Made by a program: the position numbers and the translations under genes. From Maea johnstoni (taxonomy: Eukaryota > Annelida > Polychaeta > Spionida > Magelonidae), in the NCBI GenBank assembly GCA_963942565.1, contig OZ012700.1, positions 5,563,093 to 5,627,092 of the forward strand: a stretch of 64,000 bases of DNA, in the 5' to 3' direction. Shown here piece after piece: positions 46,024-58,985 of this stretch. The notes below the pieces were generated by a model. The model had not been told where the DNA came from and made no database searches. It was given only the letters and a program-made list of their open reading frames with translations. How positions within the stretch are numbered: position 1 is the stretch's first letter; each line of letters begins with the position of its first letter.

Positions 46024-47034
46024 GTCTCAAGGGGAATGGATAGAGATGTAATAGTTATTAAATATTAGGAACATGGGTAGTGAGTAAAAGTAATTTAGTG
46101 ATCGTGTAAATATGTAAAGCTAAGTTCACCTGGGAAAAGAAAAAAGGTCTGATTTGGAAAATATTTATTACTGAAATATCATGAAGCTGAGAATATGGGG
46201 AATTCAAAAACATTAATCAGAATTTGCCCCCCCCCCCCCGTTATGATACTGACCAACCCTGTGGGTCATGGACTATTATGATGTTTTCAGTTCAAAAGCA
46301 ATCTCTGCGTGTTTTTCATAACTGGGAATCTGTCATCATGCTGCAAGTGTGATCTGCTACATAAAATTAAAGTTATTTCATAATCATATTTGTATGGTTA
46401 TCAATTTGCCAACACCTGTACAATATAATAGCCCACTCCTAAACTAATATACTAACCTGACCCATGGTGGCCAGGATTGGAACCGCGTGAAATCTCCTGA
46501 TTTTGGTTGGTTGAATGTTAACAGATATGAATTATATAACTTGGTCAGAAATCTTCAGATTAGCTACTGATTTGCCAACTTTCAAAAATCATCCTCCATT
46601 CCTCAAGAATAAATTTATTTTCTAGCCAAGAGCCAAGAATTTCATAATATGCTGAACATAGTAAGTATTTGATCTTGAAAGATCACACAATGTCTGGAAA
46701 GATCCCACAATGTAAATGTTGTTGATGAAGACATTTTCAGTTCCAAAGCTATCTGCGTGTATTTGAAAACTGTGTGTATATTATCATGCAGCAATTGTGA
46801 TCTGCTACATAAACTGAAATTAAAGTTATCCTATTAACATATGTTTCCATAATTATCAACTCTAAAGGCCCGCTCTTTAAGCAAAAGTACTAATCTGGCC
46901 CCTCCCATAATTGGAACTACATTCTCCTACCCAGAGATCCCGCTACGTCTTTTGTTTCCCCCAGGCCCTGAGTAGGCAACAGGTTGATTGGTGTCAGCCA
47001 GGTATAGCGGATGAACATCCTGCTCGAGGGGATT
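46024..47034. other. Unassigned sequence with a loose duplication
   Basis: 46,270-46,440 and 46,735-46,890 share TTTTCAGTTC-AAAGC, TGTGATCTGCTACATAAA and AATTAAAGTTAT, a diverged duplicate about 465 bp apart. A short poly-C lies at 46,227-46,239. Confidence 0.45.
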
Positions 47035-47575
47035 ATCTGCCGTGAACCGGCGGATACAGAATTACAGTCGATGGGGGGGGGGGGGGGTTTCGTTGATTCT
47101 CAAACCTCAGATCACTTGATTCATATCTTAGTCTAGCGGATACAGAATTACGTCCAGTCGTTTGCAAACTAAGCATAGCTTGGGAAACCTGTTAGGTGAG
47201 TTTGTTAGGTGAGTCGGGAGGGGAGGGTTCGTTGATTCTCAAAATTCTAGATCACTTGATTCCTTAGTCTAGCAGATACATAATTACAGTCCAGTTGTTT
47301 GCAGAATAGCTTGGAACACCTAAAGTTTCTTAGGGGAGGGGGGGGGGGGGGGGTTCATTGATACTCAAACTTCTAGATCACTTGATTCCTTAGTCCAGCC
47401 AGAGATATATAGATTACAGGTCACTGGTCCAGCGGATACAAACAGTCCAGTCCAGTCGTTTTCAGACTAAGAACTAGCTTGGAAAACCTGATGTTTGTTA
47501 GGTGAGGGGGGGGGGGGGGGGGGGGTTCGTTGATTCTCAAACTTCTAGATCACTTGATTCCTCCAAGCCCTATGA
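47035..47575. repeat. G-rich minisatellite, four units
   Basis: Units near 47,050, 47,136, 47,269 and 47,420 share GCGGATACA-AATTACAGTCC, a run of 10 to 20 G, GTTCGTTGATTCTCAAAC and TAGATCACTTGATTCCTTAG. Unit length varies from about 100 to 175 bp. The G runs could fold as quadruplexes. Confidence 0.9.
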
Positions 47576-48539
47576 AAAATACCTAACTAATAGCCAACAG
47601 ATACATAAATAACCACATCTTAACACCTTTTGAGGGTGTTCACATTGTTAAACCTCTCCAAAAGGTAAAATATATTTCTTAAATGTTTGAAAATGTAAGA
47701 GGTCCGTTCAATCTTGCGACCAAAAAATAGAACAATGTGGCCATCACCAGGGAGATGGTGGTCTCTGCCATCACCAAATCCAATTTTGCTTATCATAATC
47801 TATAGGAAATATTGCGTTTCAATTAAGATTTCACAATTACTCTATAGTCTTTTGTTATATCTCGTATGAGATTTTTTTTTATATCTCTTATGAAATTATT
47901 ATTTTTAGCTCTCTGCAGTTGACTCCTGGTGGTGTTTTCATAAATAATTGTGAGTGGCGCCACCAGTGTCACTTTTCGGAACTACATTGAACCCACCCTT
48001 CTCAAATCCTGGATCCGCCCCTGCTTACAGTGGAATTGCAAACCAGCTTGTCGGCTAAGCCACGCTAAATTTTAGCTTTCTTTAATACATCGGGCCCAGG
48101 TGGTTGGTAATGCTTTTGCAATGACGACTTACACAACCCATATTGTTCAAAGCTTTGATGGAAGGTAGTTATGTTGGTATGGCAATATGGTCTTATATAA
48201 GCATCGTTAGTGTTTCCAATTCAAAGCAGTCCTTGCCAAATTTCAATGAAAAGGACGTATGGGTCTTGGCAGATGTAAACATATAGCCATGTACGGATTA
48301 GGACCTGACATGTAGTATACATTCATCTCCCGTTAAATAAAACCGATCCGTCGCTCACTGGACATTTAAGGCAGCTAATTGGATTTTATGAAAACGTTTT
48401 ATTTTCATTATTATTTTTTTAATATAATGTCAATGTTATGGCGTATAAAAAACTTAAGCAGTAAGGAATATGAAATTTACTTCTTATTGGGCCGAGTCCA
48501 ATGATATCCATAAGGTAACCCTGAACCTGCAGTGACCAT
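47576..48539. other. Unassigned sequence
   Basis: No gene or clear mobile element recognised. Confidence 0.4.
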
Positions 48540-48660
48540 CACCTGCGTAAGTAATAAGATGATGTCATTTGAGTGAAAAGTTGTAAATATTGAAATGAAA
48601 TAGAATTTGGTTTGACAAAGGACGGTTGGCTATGATATTCGCTACCTGATAGTAGTAACA
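48540..48660 (+). repeat. Dispersed repeat shared with 10,325-10,450
   Basis: Contains TCATTTGAGTGAAAAGTTGT and the following block in the same order. Confidence 0.55.
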
Positions 48661-48792
48661 CTCAAAAATCTGGAGATGCATATTGATATATGATTATGCT
48701 GCTGTGAGGTATGTTTTGGGACGGTACTTTTAACTAGCTTGCACTGGTATTGATCACCTTATAAGTATAACACAAAATCTAACACGAAATAA

Positions 48793-48997
48793 AGATATTC
48801 CAGAGCAACTGGTAACATATAGCGCACAAGCTCTAAGCACTGCCTTAATCATGCTGAATTTTGTAGCTGGGTAGACTAAAGCAATATGGAATAAACTGTC
48901 TTGCCCAAGGACAGACCAAAGTGCCGAGGCCGGGAATTGAACCAGCGACCTAATATTACTAGTCCGACACCTAACCTACTGAGCTACTTTGTCCCCA
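48793..48997 (-). mobile_element. tRNA-derived SINE (family 1), 3'-truncated copy
   Basis: The complement of the SINE head ends at 48,997 (CTGAGCTACTTTGTCCCC). The left boundary GATATTCCAGAGCAACTGG stops well short of the SINE 3' end seen in the other copies. Confidence 0.85.
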
Positions 48998-49037
48998 CTA
49001 AGAATGAGTACTTATAATTAAACTGTTTCATAAAACT

Positions 49038-49057
49038 GCAATCAATCAATCAATCAG

Positions 49058-49091
<34 letters not shown>

Positions 49092-49093
49092 CA
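49038..49093. repeat. (AATC)n microsatellite
   Basis: About 13 AATC units with one AGTC variant, 370 bp upstream of the Scribble start. Confidence 0.9.
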
Positions 49094-49295
49094 TCCTTCA
49101 GATCCCTGCGTTGCAACTTCAGGCACGGGTTTCTATACTCGCACAACAGTGACAGTGTACTGGCGACACCTGTGAACCTGTTCTAAGGTGGCCCGCAAGG
49201 TGGATCATTAATTTGAGTGTAATATTTAGTTAGTTTTTCTGTCGGCAGGTGCCCCCACGATCGGTGGCGTGGCCCTAGGCATGATGGTTAATCGA

Positions 49296-49303
49296 TGACG
49301 TCA
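49296..49303 (+). promoter_or_regulatory. CRE palindrome TGACGTCA
   Basis: A perfect CREB/ATF consensus site 158 bp before the Scribble-like ATG. It may be promoter or 5' UTR. It overlaps the start of an upstream open frame (ATG at 49,295, 66 codons, ending at 49,495 beyond the main ATG in another frame). Confidence 0.35.
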
Positions 49304-49454
49304 CGCGCCGAGATCTTGTGTTCAAATGTTGAAGAAGTCAAGGGAGAGTCGGTGTTCTTTCTCGTCCTTTCCGCGACAAATGACCGCGAAATACTACTAA
49401 CAGACCCTACAGCGGGAATCTTTAGAACAAGGAACGTATGCAGACACAGAATAA

Positions 49455-49953
<499 letters not shown>

Positions 49954-51078
49954 TAATACAATCACAGGGTTAGGGCTAGATGGCTGCTGCTGCTGTTCCT
50001 TAGGAGGGTGCGTTAGGTGAACCCTCAACAGTAATGGTTTGCTAAAACCCATCATAAATGTTGGTCAAAGCTTTTCGTTTTTAGTGTTTTTTTGGTGTTC
50101 TGTATATGCACAATATATATTATGGGTTGTCAATCCTAAGGATTGACATACATTGAGACAGGAAATAATGTAAATTCTGTCATTGAGTGATTGACTAAAT
50201 GTGAATTGCATGTATGGAAGGGTTGGCTTCTATGTAAGTTTTGTAAGTCACTTGGACCTCTTATATACAAACAATCTCCAAGTTCTTTGCTGCATGCTTT
50301 TATGAGATTGTTAAGTTTAAATAATTAAAATTTCTAGGATGGGGTGGTTGCCATCTAAAGAATTATGGAAAAATATGATGTTTGAGAAATTCAAATAGTT
50401 AAAAGTAATTCATTTACCTGTTGTAATTATCCATTCCTGTTGCAATTATTCGGGTATAGTTCCATAAGATTTGGGCTTCTATTATGTCAAGTAATCAATT
50501 ATAATGATTAATCAGTTGCATCAATACATCATCTGGATATCCCTGATGTCTGCTTACTGCCCCTTTAATATAAAGCAGTCTAGGGAAAAGGTACCCATGT
50601 ACAACAGTCATATGAGAGACCTCACCGATGAAGACAGTATTCTTGTGTACATACTTTAAAGTTTGTTCTTCATGTTGTCAATTTTTTGTATGATTCCGCT
50701 ATTATTCTTATGACTTAAACTGTCTATCTGCCTTACCCTTATGATTTAGCACAACTCTTTACTGGTACAGTTTCTGACACTTAGATTTCAGGCTAGGGGC
50801 CTGGAAAGATATTTTGATGACAATTAGTGGTCAAAATCAGGATTTCTAGTTAAATATTATACATACTTTTTTGGGCCCCTAGCTTGTATGCTGAGTCCTG
50901 AAAGGTTATCATTGGAAAACGCATGCAAAGACTTGTAAAAAACAAGTTATGCTGGTAAGTGTTCTAATAAATGATATTTGAAGTAGAAACTGTTCATCAA
51001 AACATAACCAACAGCTCTCCTTAAAAATCCTTGCAAATCATTCATTTTTTCCAATCGTCTTAACCCTGCTCTTGCTAA

Positions 51079-51138
51079 CACCGGATATATCCGGTGCTAC
51101 ATATCTTGCCTGTGTGACCAACACCGGATATATCCAGT
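51079..51138. repeat. Paired palindromes CACCGGATATATCCGGTG
   Basis: A perfect 18-bp palindrome at 51,079-51,096 and a slightly altered copy (CACCGGATATATCCAGTC) at about 51,121-51,138. The preceding 1.2 kb of intron shows only a short palindrome, TGTCAATCCTAAGGATTGACA, near 50,129. Confidence 0.6.
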
Positions 51139-51559
51139 CTTTGGGCACCCTTGCACTTAGCAAAATAAAAACAACATAGGTCGATTAAGGGGTATTGAAT
51201 TAAAATTATAGACATCAAGGTTTTACCTTTTACTATGTTTATATTTCAGTTTGTGAAGCACATTATTGAAACAGTAATAGAAATTTATGAAATCCTTCTG
51301 ATTTGGTGGGTAGACCCACAGTATACCTGGTCCCAGGGGATAGGTTCTCCCATATGGGGGTCTAGCATGACAAGGGTTTTAAAAAAGTGTCAGATCCAGA
51401 TGACAAGACCTAGCTAGCCCCTGGGATATCCAACACATTAGCCTGGCTTGATCTTAACCCTCATGCTGCTGGTGGCTATCTCATAGCCCTAGGTTTTCTA
51501 AATGCTGCAGTCCCGCTAGAGTTCTTCCCTAAAAACAATTAATAATAATGAAATTGATA

Positions 51560-52340
51560 ATAACCAGTGGGCGACAACCTTGCCTTGGCCTGGGTGCCAC
51601 ATGTTGGACATGTTGTAAGCTCTTACACGAGTTGCTAAATCTGTACAGGCAGGGTTCGACTTTCCCAGGAGCCTGAAGGCATATGCCCCTAGATTTTACT
51701 GTGGGCCACTAATTTTTCACACTAGGGGCCCGAAATAGTATATATGATAATACAGAAATCCTGTTTCTGTCTTGAACTGAACTTATCAAAAAACCTTTTC
51801 GTGCCCCTAGCCTGAAATGAAAGCACCAGATCATGGCAGGCAAACATTTTTCAATTTTGCTGTTTTTGACAAGCATTAAAAATCCTGGCTAAGACCCTGT
51901 TTGGAGAATTAGATATTTTGGCTTGGACACCCTGTTTCCAAATATCGGCTAAGACCCTTGGCTTGGGTGCCGCATGTTGTAAGCACTTAGATAAGAGACT
52001 GAATCTATACAGGCAGAAATTTATGAATTGCAGTTTAGGACAGGCATTTTAAAAATCCTAGCTAAGAACCTGATTGGAGAATCCCATTGTGCATTTGTCA
52101 AGTGCTCTTGAATACAACCATTGGGTAGCGATATTGCCTTGGCCTTGGTGCCGCAAGTTGGGTATGTTAGATGAGTAGCTAAATATGTACGGGCTGAAAT
52201 TTTTGAATTGCTGTTTTGGTTGGGCATTTTAAAAATCCTGATTGGAGGATCACATATATGTATCTGCCCTGCTCAATACAACCAGTGGGCGGCAAATCGG
52301 CGATATTGTCTTGGCCTGGGTGCCACATGTTGGTCGGCGT
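51560..52340. repeat. Diverged tandem units of about 180 bp
   Basis: Blocks ACAACCAGTGGGCG, TTGCCTTGGCCTGGGTGCC, GCATTTTAAAAATCCT and CTAAAT-TGTACAGGC recur three to four times. The last two units (from about 52,010 and 52,190) are the most alike. Pieces of the hAT-like right end (GGCTAAGACCCTG) are mixed in near 51,885-51,955. Confidence 0.65.
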
Positions 52341-52524
52341 CGGTGGCGTGTTGTAAGCTGTGGGGATCCGGACGGACGAGGGAGATAGTAGTGCTGGTAT
52401 AATAGGCAGCTTAGCACGGAGTGATGAAGAGAACACGTCGATATCGCACACAGCAGCAAGGCCTATTGAACCAGTCGAGGTGTGAGCTACTCCCCTCCTC
52501 CATACTCTATTGATTGCTACTGCT

Positions 52525-52985
52525 GCAGAAAACATGAGGCCTGTTGCTGGGAACACCAGGCCCTATACATGTCTGTTGCAGACTGCACTGGTAGTCAGGG
52601 TGCAACATAATCACTTGCCCTGTTGCAAGTGAATTCTGCAAAACATGAGCCTGTTGCTGGGAACACCAGGCTCTATACATGTCTGTTGCAGACTGCACTG
52701 TTAGTCTGTGTGCAACATAATCACTTGCCCCGTTGCAAGTGAATTCAGCATAAAATGGCAATGGGGGAAGCTGGACAAGACCCTGACTTGCCCCGCTCGG
52801 CAAGTAAGGTTTTGGGCGAACAATCTCACCTTTGTTTAAAAACAGAGTGGTGGGGCAAGTCAAGGGGGAGCTTGTCCTGCTCAGAAAATAATGTTTTGCC
52901 AGCTATGTTGCACCCTGCTGTTAGTCAGGCTGCAACATAACCACTTGCCCTGTTGCAAGTGAATTCTGCAAAAATGGCAATCGAG
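52525..52985. repeat. Tandem repeat of about 110 bp, with a partial third unit
   Basis: CCTGTTGCTGGGAACACCAG, TACATGTCTGTTGCAGACTG and CATAATCACTTGCCC-GTTGCA recur at about 52,540 and 52,650. A partial unit lies at 52,915-52,975. Confidence 0.85.
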
Positions 52986-53320
52986 CAAACAGAACAAAAC
53001 CCTAAATTGCTTGTAACACCAGGCTCTATTTAAATGTCTGTTAGTAGTTTGAGTAGAGCTCGTAGATTTCAGGTGTTGGTTGCACTTCTCTTATTAAAGT
53101 TTAATTTCAAAGTTATTTAGAACTACAAAAAAATTGTAGTTCAGGAAGACATTGTCACATAGATCTTCACTTCTTCAGGATTCTGAAACTTGGTGCCCAA
53201 GATTGGAAGGTGTGAAATTTTGGGGTGACCTAAAGGCTATTTCTTAAGGGACACCACAATATATTCAGTTTATAACCCAGCCCCCCCCCCCCCCCCCCCA
53301 AAAAAAAAAAAGAAAAAGAG
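52986..53320. other. Unassigned intron sequence with poly-C/poly-A
   Basis: A run of about 19 C and then A lies at 53,281-53,311. Nothing else recognised. Confidence 0.5.
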
Positions 53321-53395
53321 GTTGTCCTGATGGGAGTTCTTTGAGGGTCTTAGTGTTCAAATGATGCCCGTACACCCTGCTGGCTCAAACTAATG
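53321..53395 (+). mobile_element. hAT-like family fragment
   Basis: TCTTAGTGTTCAAATGATGC and ACACCCTGCTGGCTCAAAC match the right end of the family, degraded. Confidence 0.4.
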
Positions 53396-54164
53396 GAGGC
53401 TTGACTTATCAGCATCATGTACCAAGTTACCTGGTTGTTGTTGTAAGCAATTAGTATTAGTGTGGTGCCTAACCCTTTCACACTCGGAGCACCCAAAACA
53501 AGCATCACAATTTTGTCAATATTTTAGTAACAAAAGCATTATCTGGAAAATATTTGAAGGCGAAATGTTAATCATAAGCTGAACAACAACTCCCTTCAAA
53601 TAACTTGTGAATTCTTGCTTGTATTCCTAAGTATGAGAGTAGTAGACGATGTTTTCCACAGGAACTCTGAATAGGCTGTTGTTGTATGAAGTGGGTTCAA
53701 TATTAGTGTAGTTCTTAACAGCTCCAGAGGCTTTGTTTATTTGCTGAGCACTTGTCATGTGTGTACAGGGTCTATATATAAGGACGGGTCCATGTAGAAG
53801 TAATTAGGTATATTTACCTATTGGCAAATAGCCACTGTGTTGCTGACTACACTGACTGAAACTAGTGGATGTTGAGATGAGTAGTTTACAGACCTAGACA
53901 CAAGCTTTAAAAGTGTTGGGAGGTAATGGTGCCTGTCTTGGTTCAAGGTACTCTATTGTACCATTCTGTTTCTTAGCCCATTCACATTCAGAGTTGCTCT
54001 AGAAAAAATTGTCTGCTACTCTCATACTTTTGAAAATAACTTAGAAAAAAAGCAAAATTTCACAAAATATTTGAAGAAGAGTTGTTGCTTGACTTCTGTT
54101 CGACATTTCTCCTTCAAATGCTTTTCTACGTAAAATATTTCCGATATTGTCCTCTTTGGGTGTC

Positions 54165-54384
54165 TTATTGAGATTACAATCATAGACATGTTTTACTCAT
54201 TGAAATTAGACATTAAGTCCTTACACACAATGTCATGGGAATTATATTGAGGTAGAAAAAAATATGCTTGAAATTGATATTTAAAAAAAAAATACTCGAA
54301 ATTTTGGGTTGTTTTGAGGAGTGATTTTTGAGGGTTTGGGTGTCCAAAAGACGCCCAGATATCCTGCTGGCTAAGACAGGCCTA
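54165..54384 (+). mobile_element. hAT-like family copy (right half)
   Basis: Matches 61,200-61,413, including CATGGGAATTATATTGAGGT and TTTGGGTGTCCAAA, and ends CTGCTGGCTAAGAC. The left end was not found. 53,396-54,164 has no recognised feature. Confidence 0.6.
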
Positions 54385-56840
54385 TCCCTAGACAGACACA
54401 CACCTTCAGTCCACCCTGACTCCATGCTGCATACATATATTTTATCGCCTCCTAAGATGTGTGGTACCAGCTGCAGGCGATCATATTGCATTCTGGGTAG
54501 ATGATACATACGCTCGTAAATCAGCAGTGGGGGAATACACAGCCGCGCTTTCAGGTATCGCTGGGCAGCGTTCGGCAGGAAGCAGGAACATTGTCACAGT
54601 GGCTGCCCAGTTAACCAACCAGGAGTGGTATCAGGGCAACGGCTGTCCCAGCGAGGCGTCCACCCGTCATTTTGACGGGCAGAGTGATTAGATAATGATA
54701 AAATGGTGGACGGGCTGACCTCCAAAAACGTCACAAAAGACACCCTATCCCTAGCCAAAACACACATTAAAAGACGGGGAGGAAACGGGAAGTAGCTATC
54801 ACCTCAAATCTCAATGGCCGTGTCCTCCCAAACACACGGCCAGGCCACCACGCTGTGTAACTGCCAGCCGGCCGTAAAAGCACATTGTGATTGTTTGTGG
54901 AGTGGAGATAACACTCTAGATAACATGTTGCTGTGAACTGGTGAAGCTTCCTTTTAAAACCCCATGGGAGATAGCAATCCTCAGCTTACGATAGCTTGTG
55001 ATTTGAGCGATAATTGAGTAAGTTGATTTATTGCTCTGGCTCCGGCCCACGGTGGAAGGTCAGAGTAATGAGTGCCAGTAGCAGTTGCCATAACTAAGTC
55101 CCAACAACTGAGTCAACATTTTAGTCACTTTATTTGACTATTTATGTATGTATACAACCTCTAGTGTTTGCCAGACGTTGACACATTAAGTGGCATTAGC
55201 GGATGCAAATGGTGTTCACATTGTCAGATGTTAGGAGACGTTTCCAAAACAATAGACACCAGGCACTTCTATTTCTAACTCAGTCATCTGGAACAGGGAC
55301 AAAAGGTAAGATTATTTAATACATCACTAACCTGGGGTGCCACCAGGGGGGTCTATAGATTTTCTCATACCTAACATGGGCTTTAAGTTAAAATTAATGC
55401 ATGTAATTTATTACCCCTGTCCTAATAAAGAGGTGGCGGGTTGGGGGGAAGACCTAAACAAGTGATGGGATCTCATTCTTATGAACGAGATTACTGTCAC
55501 ACACACCGGAGTTCTGCCCAATTTTTTTTTACATAGGAAAAAAACTTTGTTATTTTCAACCCAGATGTTTACCCCAATTAAAATGATCACCTATAGAAGA
55601 AAATGAATAACATTCTAATAACATACTATTACTACTTTCTGAATAAGTCGAAATCAATAAAACAACTTTTTTTTATTGATGATAGGCCTACATGTATCCT
55701 TTAGAAATGTCTGGGATTACCCCCTACTGCTAATGTTGGACTCACAACAGGTAGGTGTTTTCCTGTATTGCAAATGAAGTGGGGGCGTAATTCCTTAGGC
55801 TCTGTTTTTCATATATCCTGCAATTATTTGGCAATTCAGCCTATACAAAATATATACTGCCTGAAAGCTCTTTAAATGAGAAAGACATTGAAACTACCCT
55901 CTCAAGAGGATGTCAGATTTTAACAATTTTTCTTGGTTTGGCCTATACAATGTGTGGCTAATTTCTTTTATAGTCTAATTACTCTAATAATATCTATATA
56001 TCCTATCTACATTACTATGCTTTTATTTTATTATGCCTATGACTCACCATATCACAGAGCTTTATGGCACTTTATTTTACCAAACCAATCCTATTCTTAA
56101 GGGCCCTCTGAGGACACAGACGCTGTTGAGTGTACCTCAGTATGATTTATTTCCATTGCACTTACCGTGTATGCTGCTGGTCCAACTGTCACTCACCTTT
56201 TAGGGAGTACAGTATCCTAACAATTTTCGGGACTGACAATGTTTCACATCATTTGAATGTGATTTTCACACCTGACTAACTATCCTACTATAGGGACTTA
56301 TTGAACAACAAATGAAGTTAACACACATGTAACACAGAACACAAAATCATTTTATTAAGCACCTATATCATGTCACTCATTCAACAGAAACTAGACGTAT
56401 TCATAAGACAGACACAGACATCACTTAATGAAATGTCACATATATACAACATTCACACTAAAATGCTACACAGGGTGAGTTGGGTTACGACAGGGTGCAG
56501 AAGGTAGACTTCAGAGAGTGGGAGCTATATGCATGCAATACCTGCAAAATACAAAGACAGCAAAGGGTTATTTGAGGTGAAATATGTGCAAGTGACAAAT
56601 GAGATATGTTCAAATAAAGGAGCATGCAATAAATTATGAAATGAACAATTATGCCTTTGTATTACATTCATATTAGCAAAAGATTGAACATTTGCCTTAT
56701 TTCTTGTCATTATGGTTTGTAAATATCTATGAAATGTAAAATTCACACTGAAAAATCATACGTTTCAATATATAAAATAATGAAAATAAGTGCCAGGAAA
56801 AGCCAGAGAAAGCATTTCAGAGCACCTAGACCCTCTGGCT
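54385..56840. other. Intron sequence, unassigned
   Basis: No exon, RNA gene or clear mobile element recognised. Composition is mixed, with short homopolymers. Confidence 0.4.
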
Positions 56841-56926
56841 TCTGGGGCCCTTAAGCGGGCCCCAGACCCCCGGCCGCAAAGGGCGGTCGCTCGCTGAGCG
56901 ACCGCATCGAACGCTCTGCGTTCGAT
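56841..56926. repeat. Three consecutive GC-rich hairpins
   Basis: First, TCTGGGGCCC-ttaagc-GGGCCCCAGA (56,841-56,866). Second, GCGGTCGCTC-gct-GAGCGACCGC (56,883-56,905). Third, ATCGAACGC-tct-GCGTTCGAT (56,906-56,926), directly abutting the second. All stems are perfect (10, 10 and 9 bp). A hAT-like right end (GGCTAAGTCCCTG) follows at 56,985-56,997, so the hairpins may be subterminal structure of that element. Confidence 0.85.
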
Positions 56927-57103
56927 TGCCAGGACACCCTGTCTCCTCCAAAGCACATTTTGGACACCCTACTATCCAAATCCTGGCTAAGTCCCTGTAT
57001 CAGGGATTTGCATGTAAGGCCTTTGGGATTCCCATTTCCCAACTCTTAATTCTAAAGGTATCCTGCTTAGGCCATATGCAGTTTGAAGGTCTGAAGTGTG
57101 GCA

Positions 57104-57425
57104 CAGGGACTTAGCCAGGATTTTCATAACAGGGTGTCCAAATTGGGATTTCAAGAATTGAGGGTGTCCAAAATCCTTGATTGAAAATGTAAAAATCATT
57201 ACACTGATCAATATATTAATATTGACAAATTTTAAGTAATTATATACATGAACTTAATTCTTCAAGAAATTTCTTTGTTATTGTTTTGAAGTTAAACTAT
57301 TCAGAAATTTAACTTGGAATTTGTATTTATAAAAAATCTGGGGTGCCTTTTTACCTTAAATCAGATATTTTGCTCGAACCAGGGAGTCCAAAAGACACCC
57401 AGACACCCTGCTGACTAAGACCCTG
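57104..57425 (+). mobile_element. hAT-like MITE, 322 bp
   Basis: Begins CAGGGACTTAGCCAGGATTT and ends GACTAAGACCCTG, an inverted match. Flanks GTGTGGCA and GTGTACAT agree only in part, as expected for an older copy. No coding capacity. Confidence 0.65.
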
Positions 57426-57924
57426 GTGTACATAGCACCACACCAAGCTTGAAAAATAGGACGCCCTGGCCCAAAATTTGCCAATTTTCTGGCTAAGACC
57501 ATGGACTCCTGTGAATTGTTCTCAGATGTCCATAACCCAGCCACATTGAACCTGTCCATAATACAATGAGACTCTCACAGTAACGCGATTAGTCTCATAC
57601 ACAAGTAAGTGTGTGGTGTATTATTGGTGCCCGCAGCCCGGGATAACCCTGTTAGGCTGTTAGCTTGGCTTAATTGCTTTACTCCTCCTCCTCCTCCTCC
57701 TCAGGCCTAATCAATAGCAAAGATAGGATGTGCTGGCTTTATATTGGTAGGCTCTAAAAAGTGTTTGTTTCTGTAGCTGTCCGAGAAAAATAGCCTAAAA
57801 AAATTCATTACATGTATACTAAAAGACATCAAATATATCATTATTTAACAATGTGCAGATTTCTTTCATGATTGCTGAGGTTTAACCCAAATGCTGAGCA
57901 CTAGTGGCTAATTGGACCCATACA

Positions 57925-58095
57925 CAATGATGCAAAAAAATGAAAAATGACTGAATCCCTGGCACATGGATACTCATCTAAGAGTACTCAGCGAGAGCTA
58001 TCCAATGAATACCAATACTACAGTACAGGGTTTAGATGGTTTTAGAAAAATATTTGCCTCCTTGTTCTTCGGGCGAAAGAAGCCTTAGCATTGGA
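57925..58095 (+). repeat. Dispersed repeat shared with 60,080-60,255
   Basis: AATGACTGAATCCCTGGCAC, GAGAGCTATCCAATGAATACC, ACAGGGTTTAGATG and GAAAGAAGCCTTAGC occur in the same order in both. Confidence 0.75.
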
Positions 58096-58805
58096 ACCTT
58101 TGGTAAAGAGCAGTTGATTTGATTGTTTTAGGGGTATTGCACATGTATGGAGCTTCTGGAATTACCCTGTCCATTAAAAGTACCTGGTGTCGCTTAGATC
58201 TAATCCAATTACAATACTAGAGCTGGAACAATCAGGTGTTTGTGGGTTAGCACGAGGAAGACAATCTATTTGCAAGTGAGCATGTACCAGGTTGAGGCAT
58301 GATTTGCCAAGTGGGCCAACAGCTGTGCAATCGACTCATTGTAGCAACGTGGATGTTACATTGTAGCGTAACAGGGCCACAGGTAAATACTAGTGTGGCT
58401 GTTGCATTGTAGCGTAACAGGGCCATATAGTTGAATAGCTATGTATGATATCAATATGTCTGTGCAGTATCTAGACAGGAATATCAGAGCCGGGACTCAA
58501 CCTGGACTCGTCCAGCCTATCTTTTGGACAGGCAGTTCCTATAAAGACAATACTTCTTAGATATTGGCAAAAACTTCTATGAGAAATTTTAACTTTTTTG
58601 GAGTGATAATAATTCCTTCTAACAAACCATCTTATAAGACAAGGCTGAAGTGTAAATTGCCTTGATACAATAGGTAATTAGATTTAATAGTTGGTACATA
58701 ATGAATTGTAGAAGCTGAATTTAGCTATTAAAATCTGAATTCATGAGCAAAAATTTCGTGAATTTTGTTTAGGACACACAGTAAGTAAGACCCTGGTCCC
58801 AGCTC

Positions 58806-58985
58806 TGCTTCATAGTCTTAGCCACAGGGCATCTGGGTGTCATTCTACGTTAACCTCAAAAAAGTCACCCATCTGGACACTCGAAAGTTGTGAGTAATTT
58901 CATAAAATGACACTCTCGAGCATATAATTGACTTTTTTTTTCCAATTTTAGGCGCCCAGTTTCTAAATCCTGGCTCAAACCCTGC
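58806..58985. mobile_element. hAT-like family copy, degraded
   Basis: GTCTTAGCCACAGGGCATCTGG at the left and TTTCTAAATCCTGGCTCAAACC at the right resemble the family ends in inverted arrangement. No target duplication was recognised. 58,096-58,805 shows a short repeat (GCATTGTAGCGTAACAGGGCC) near 58,360 and 58,408. Confidence 0.45.
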
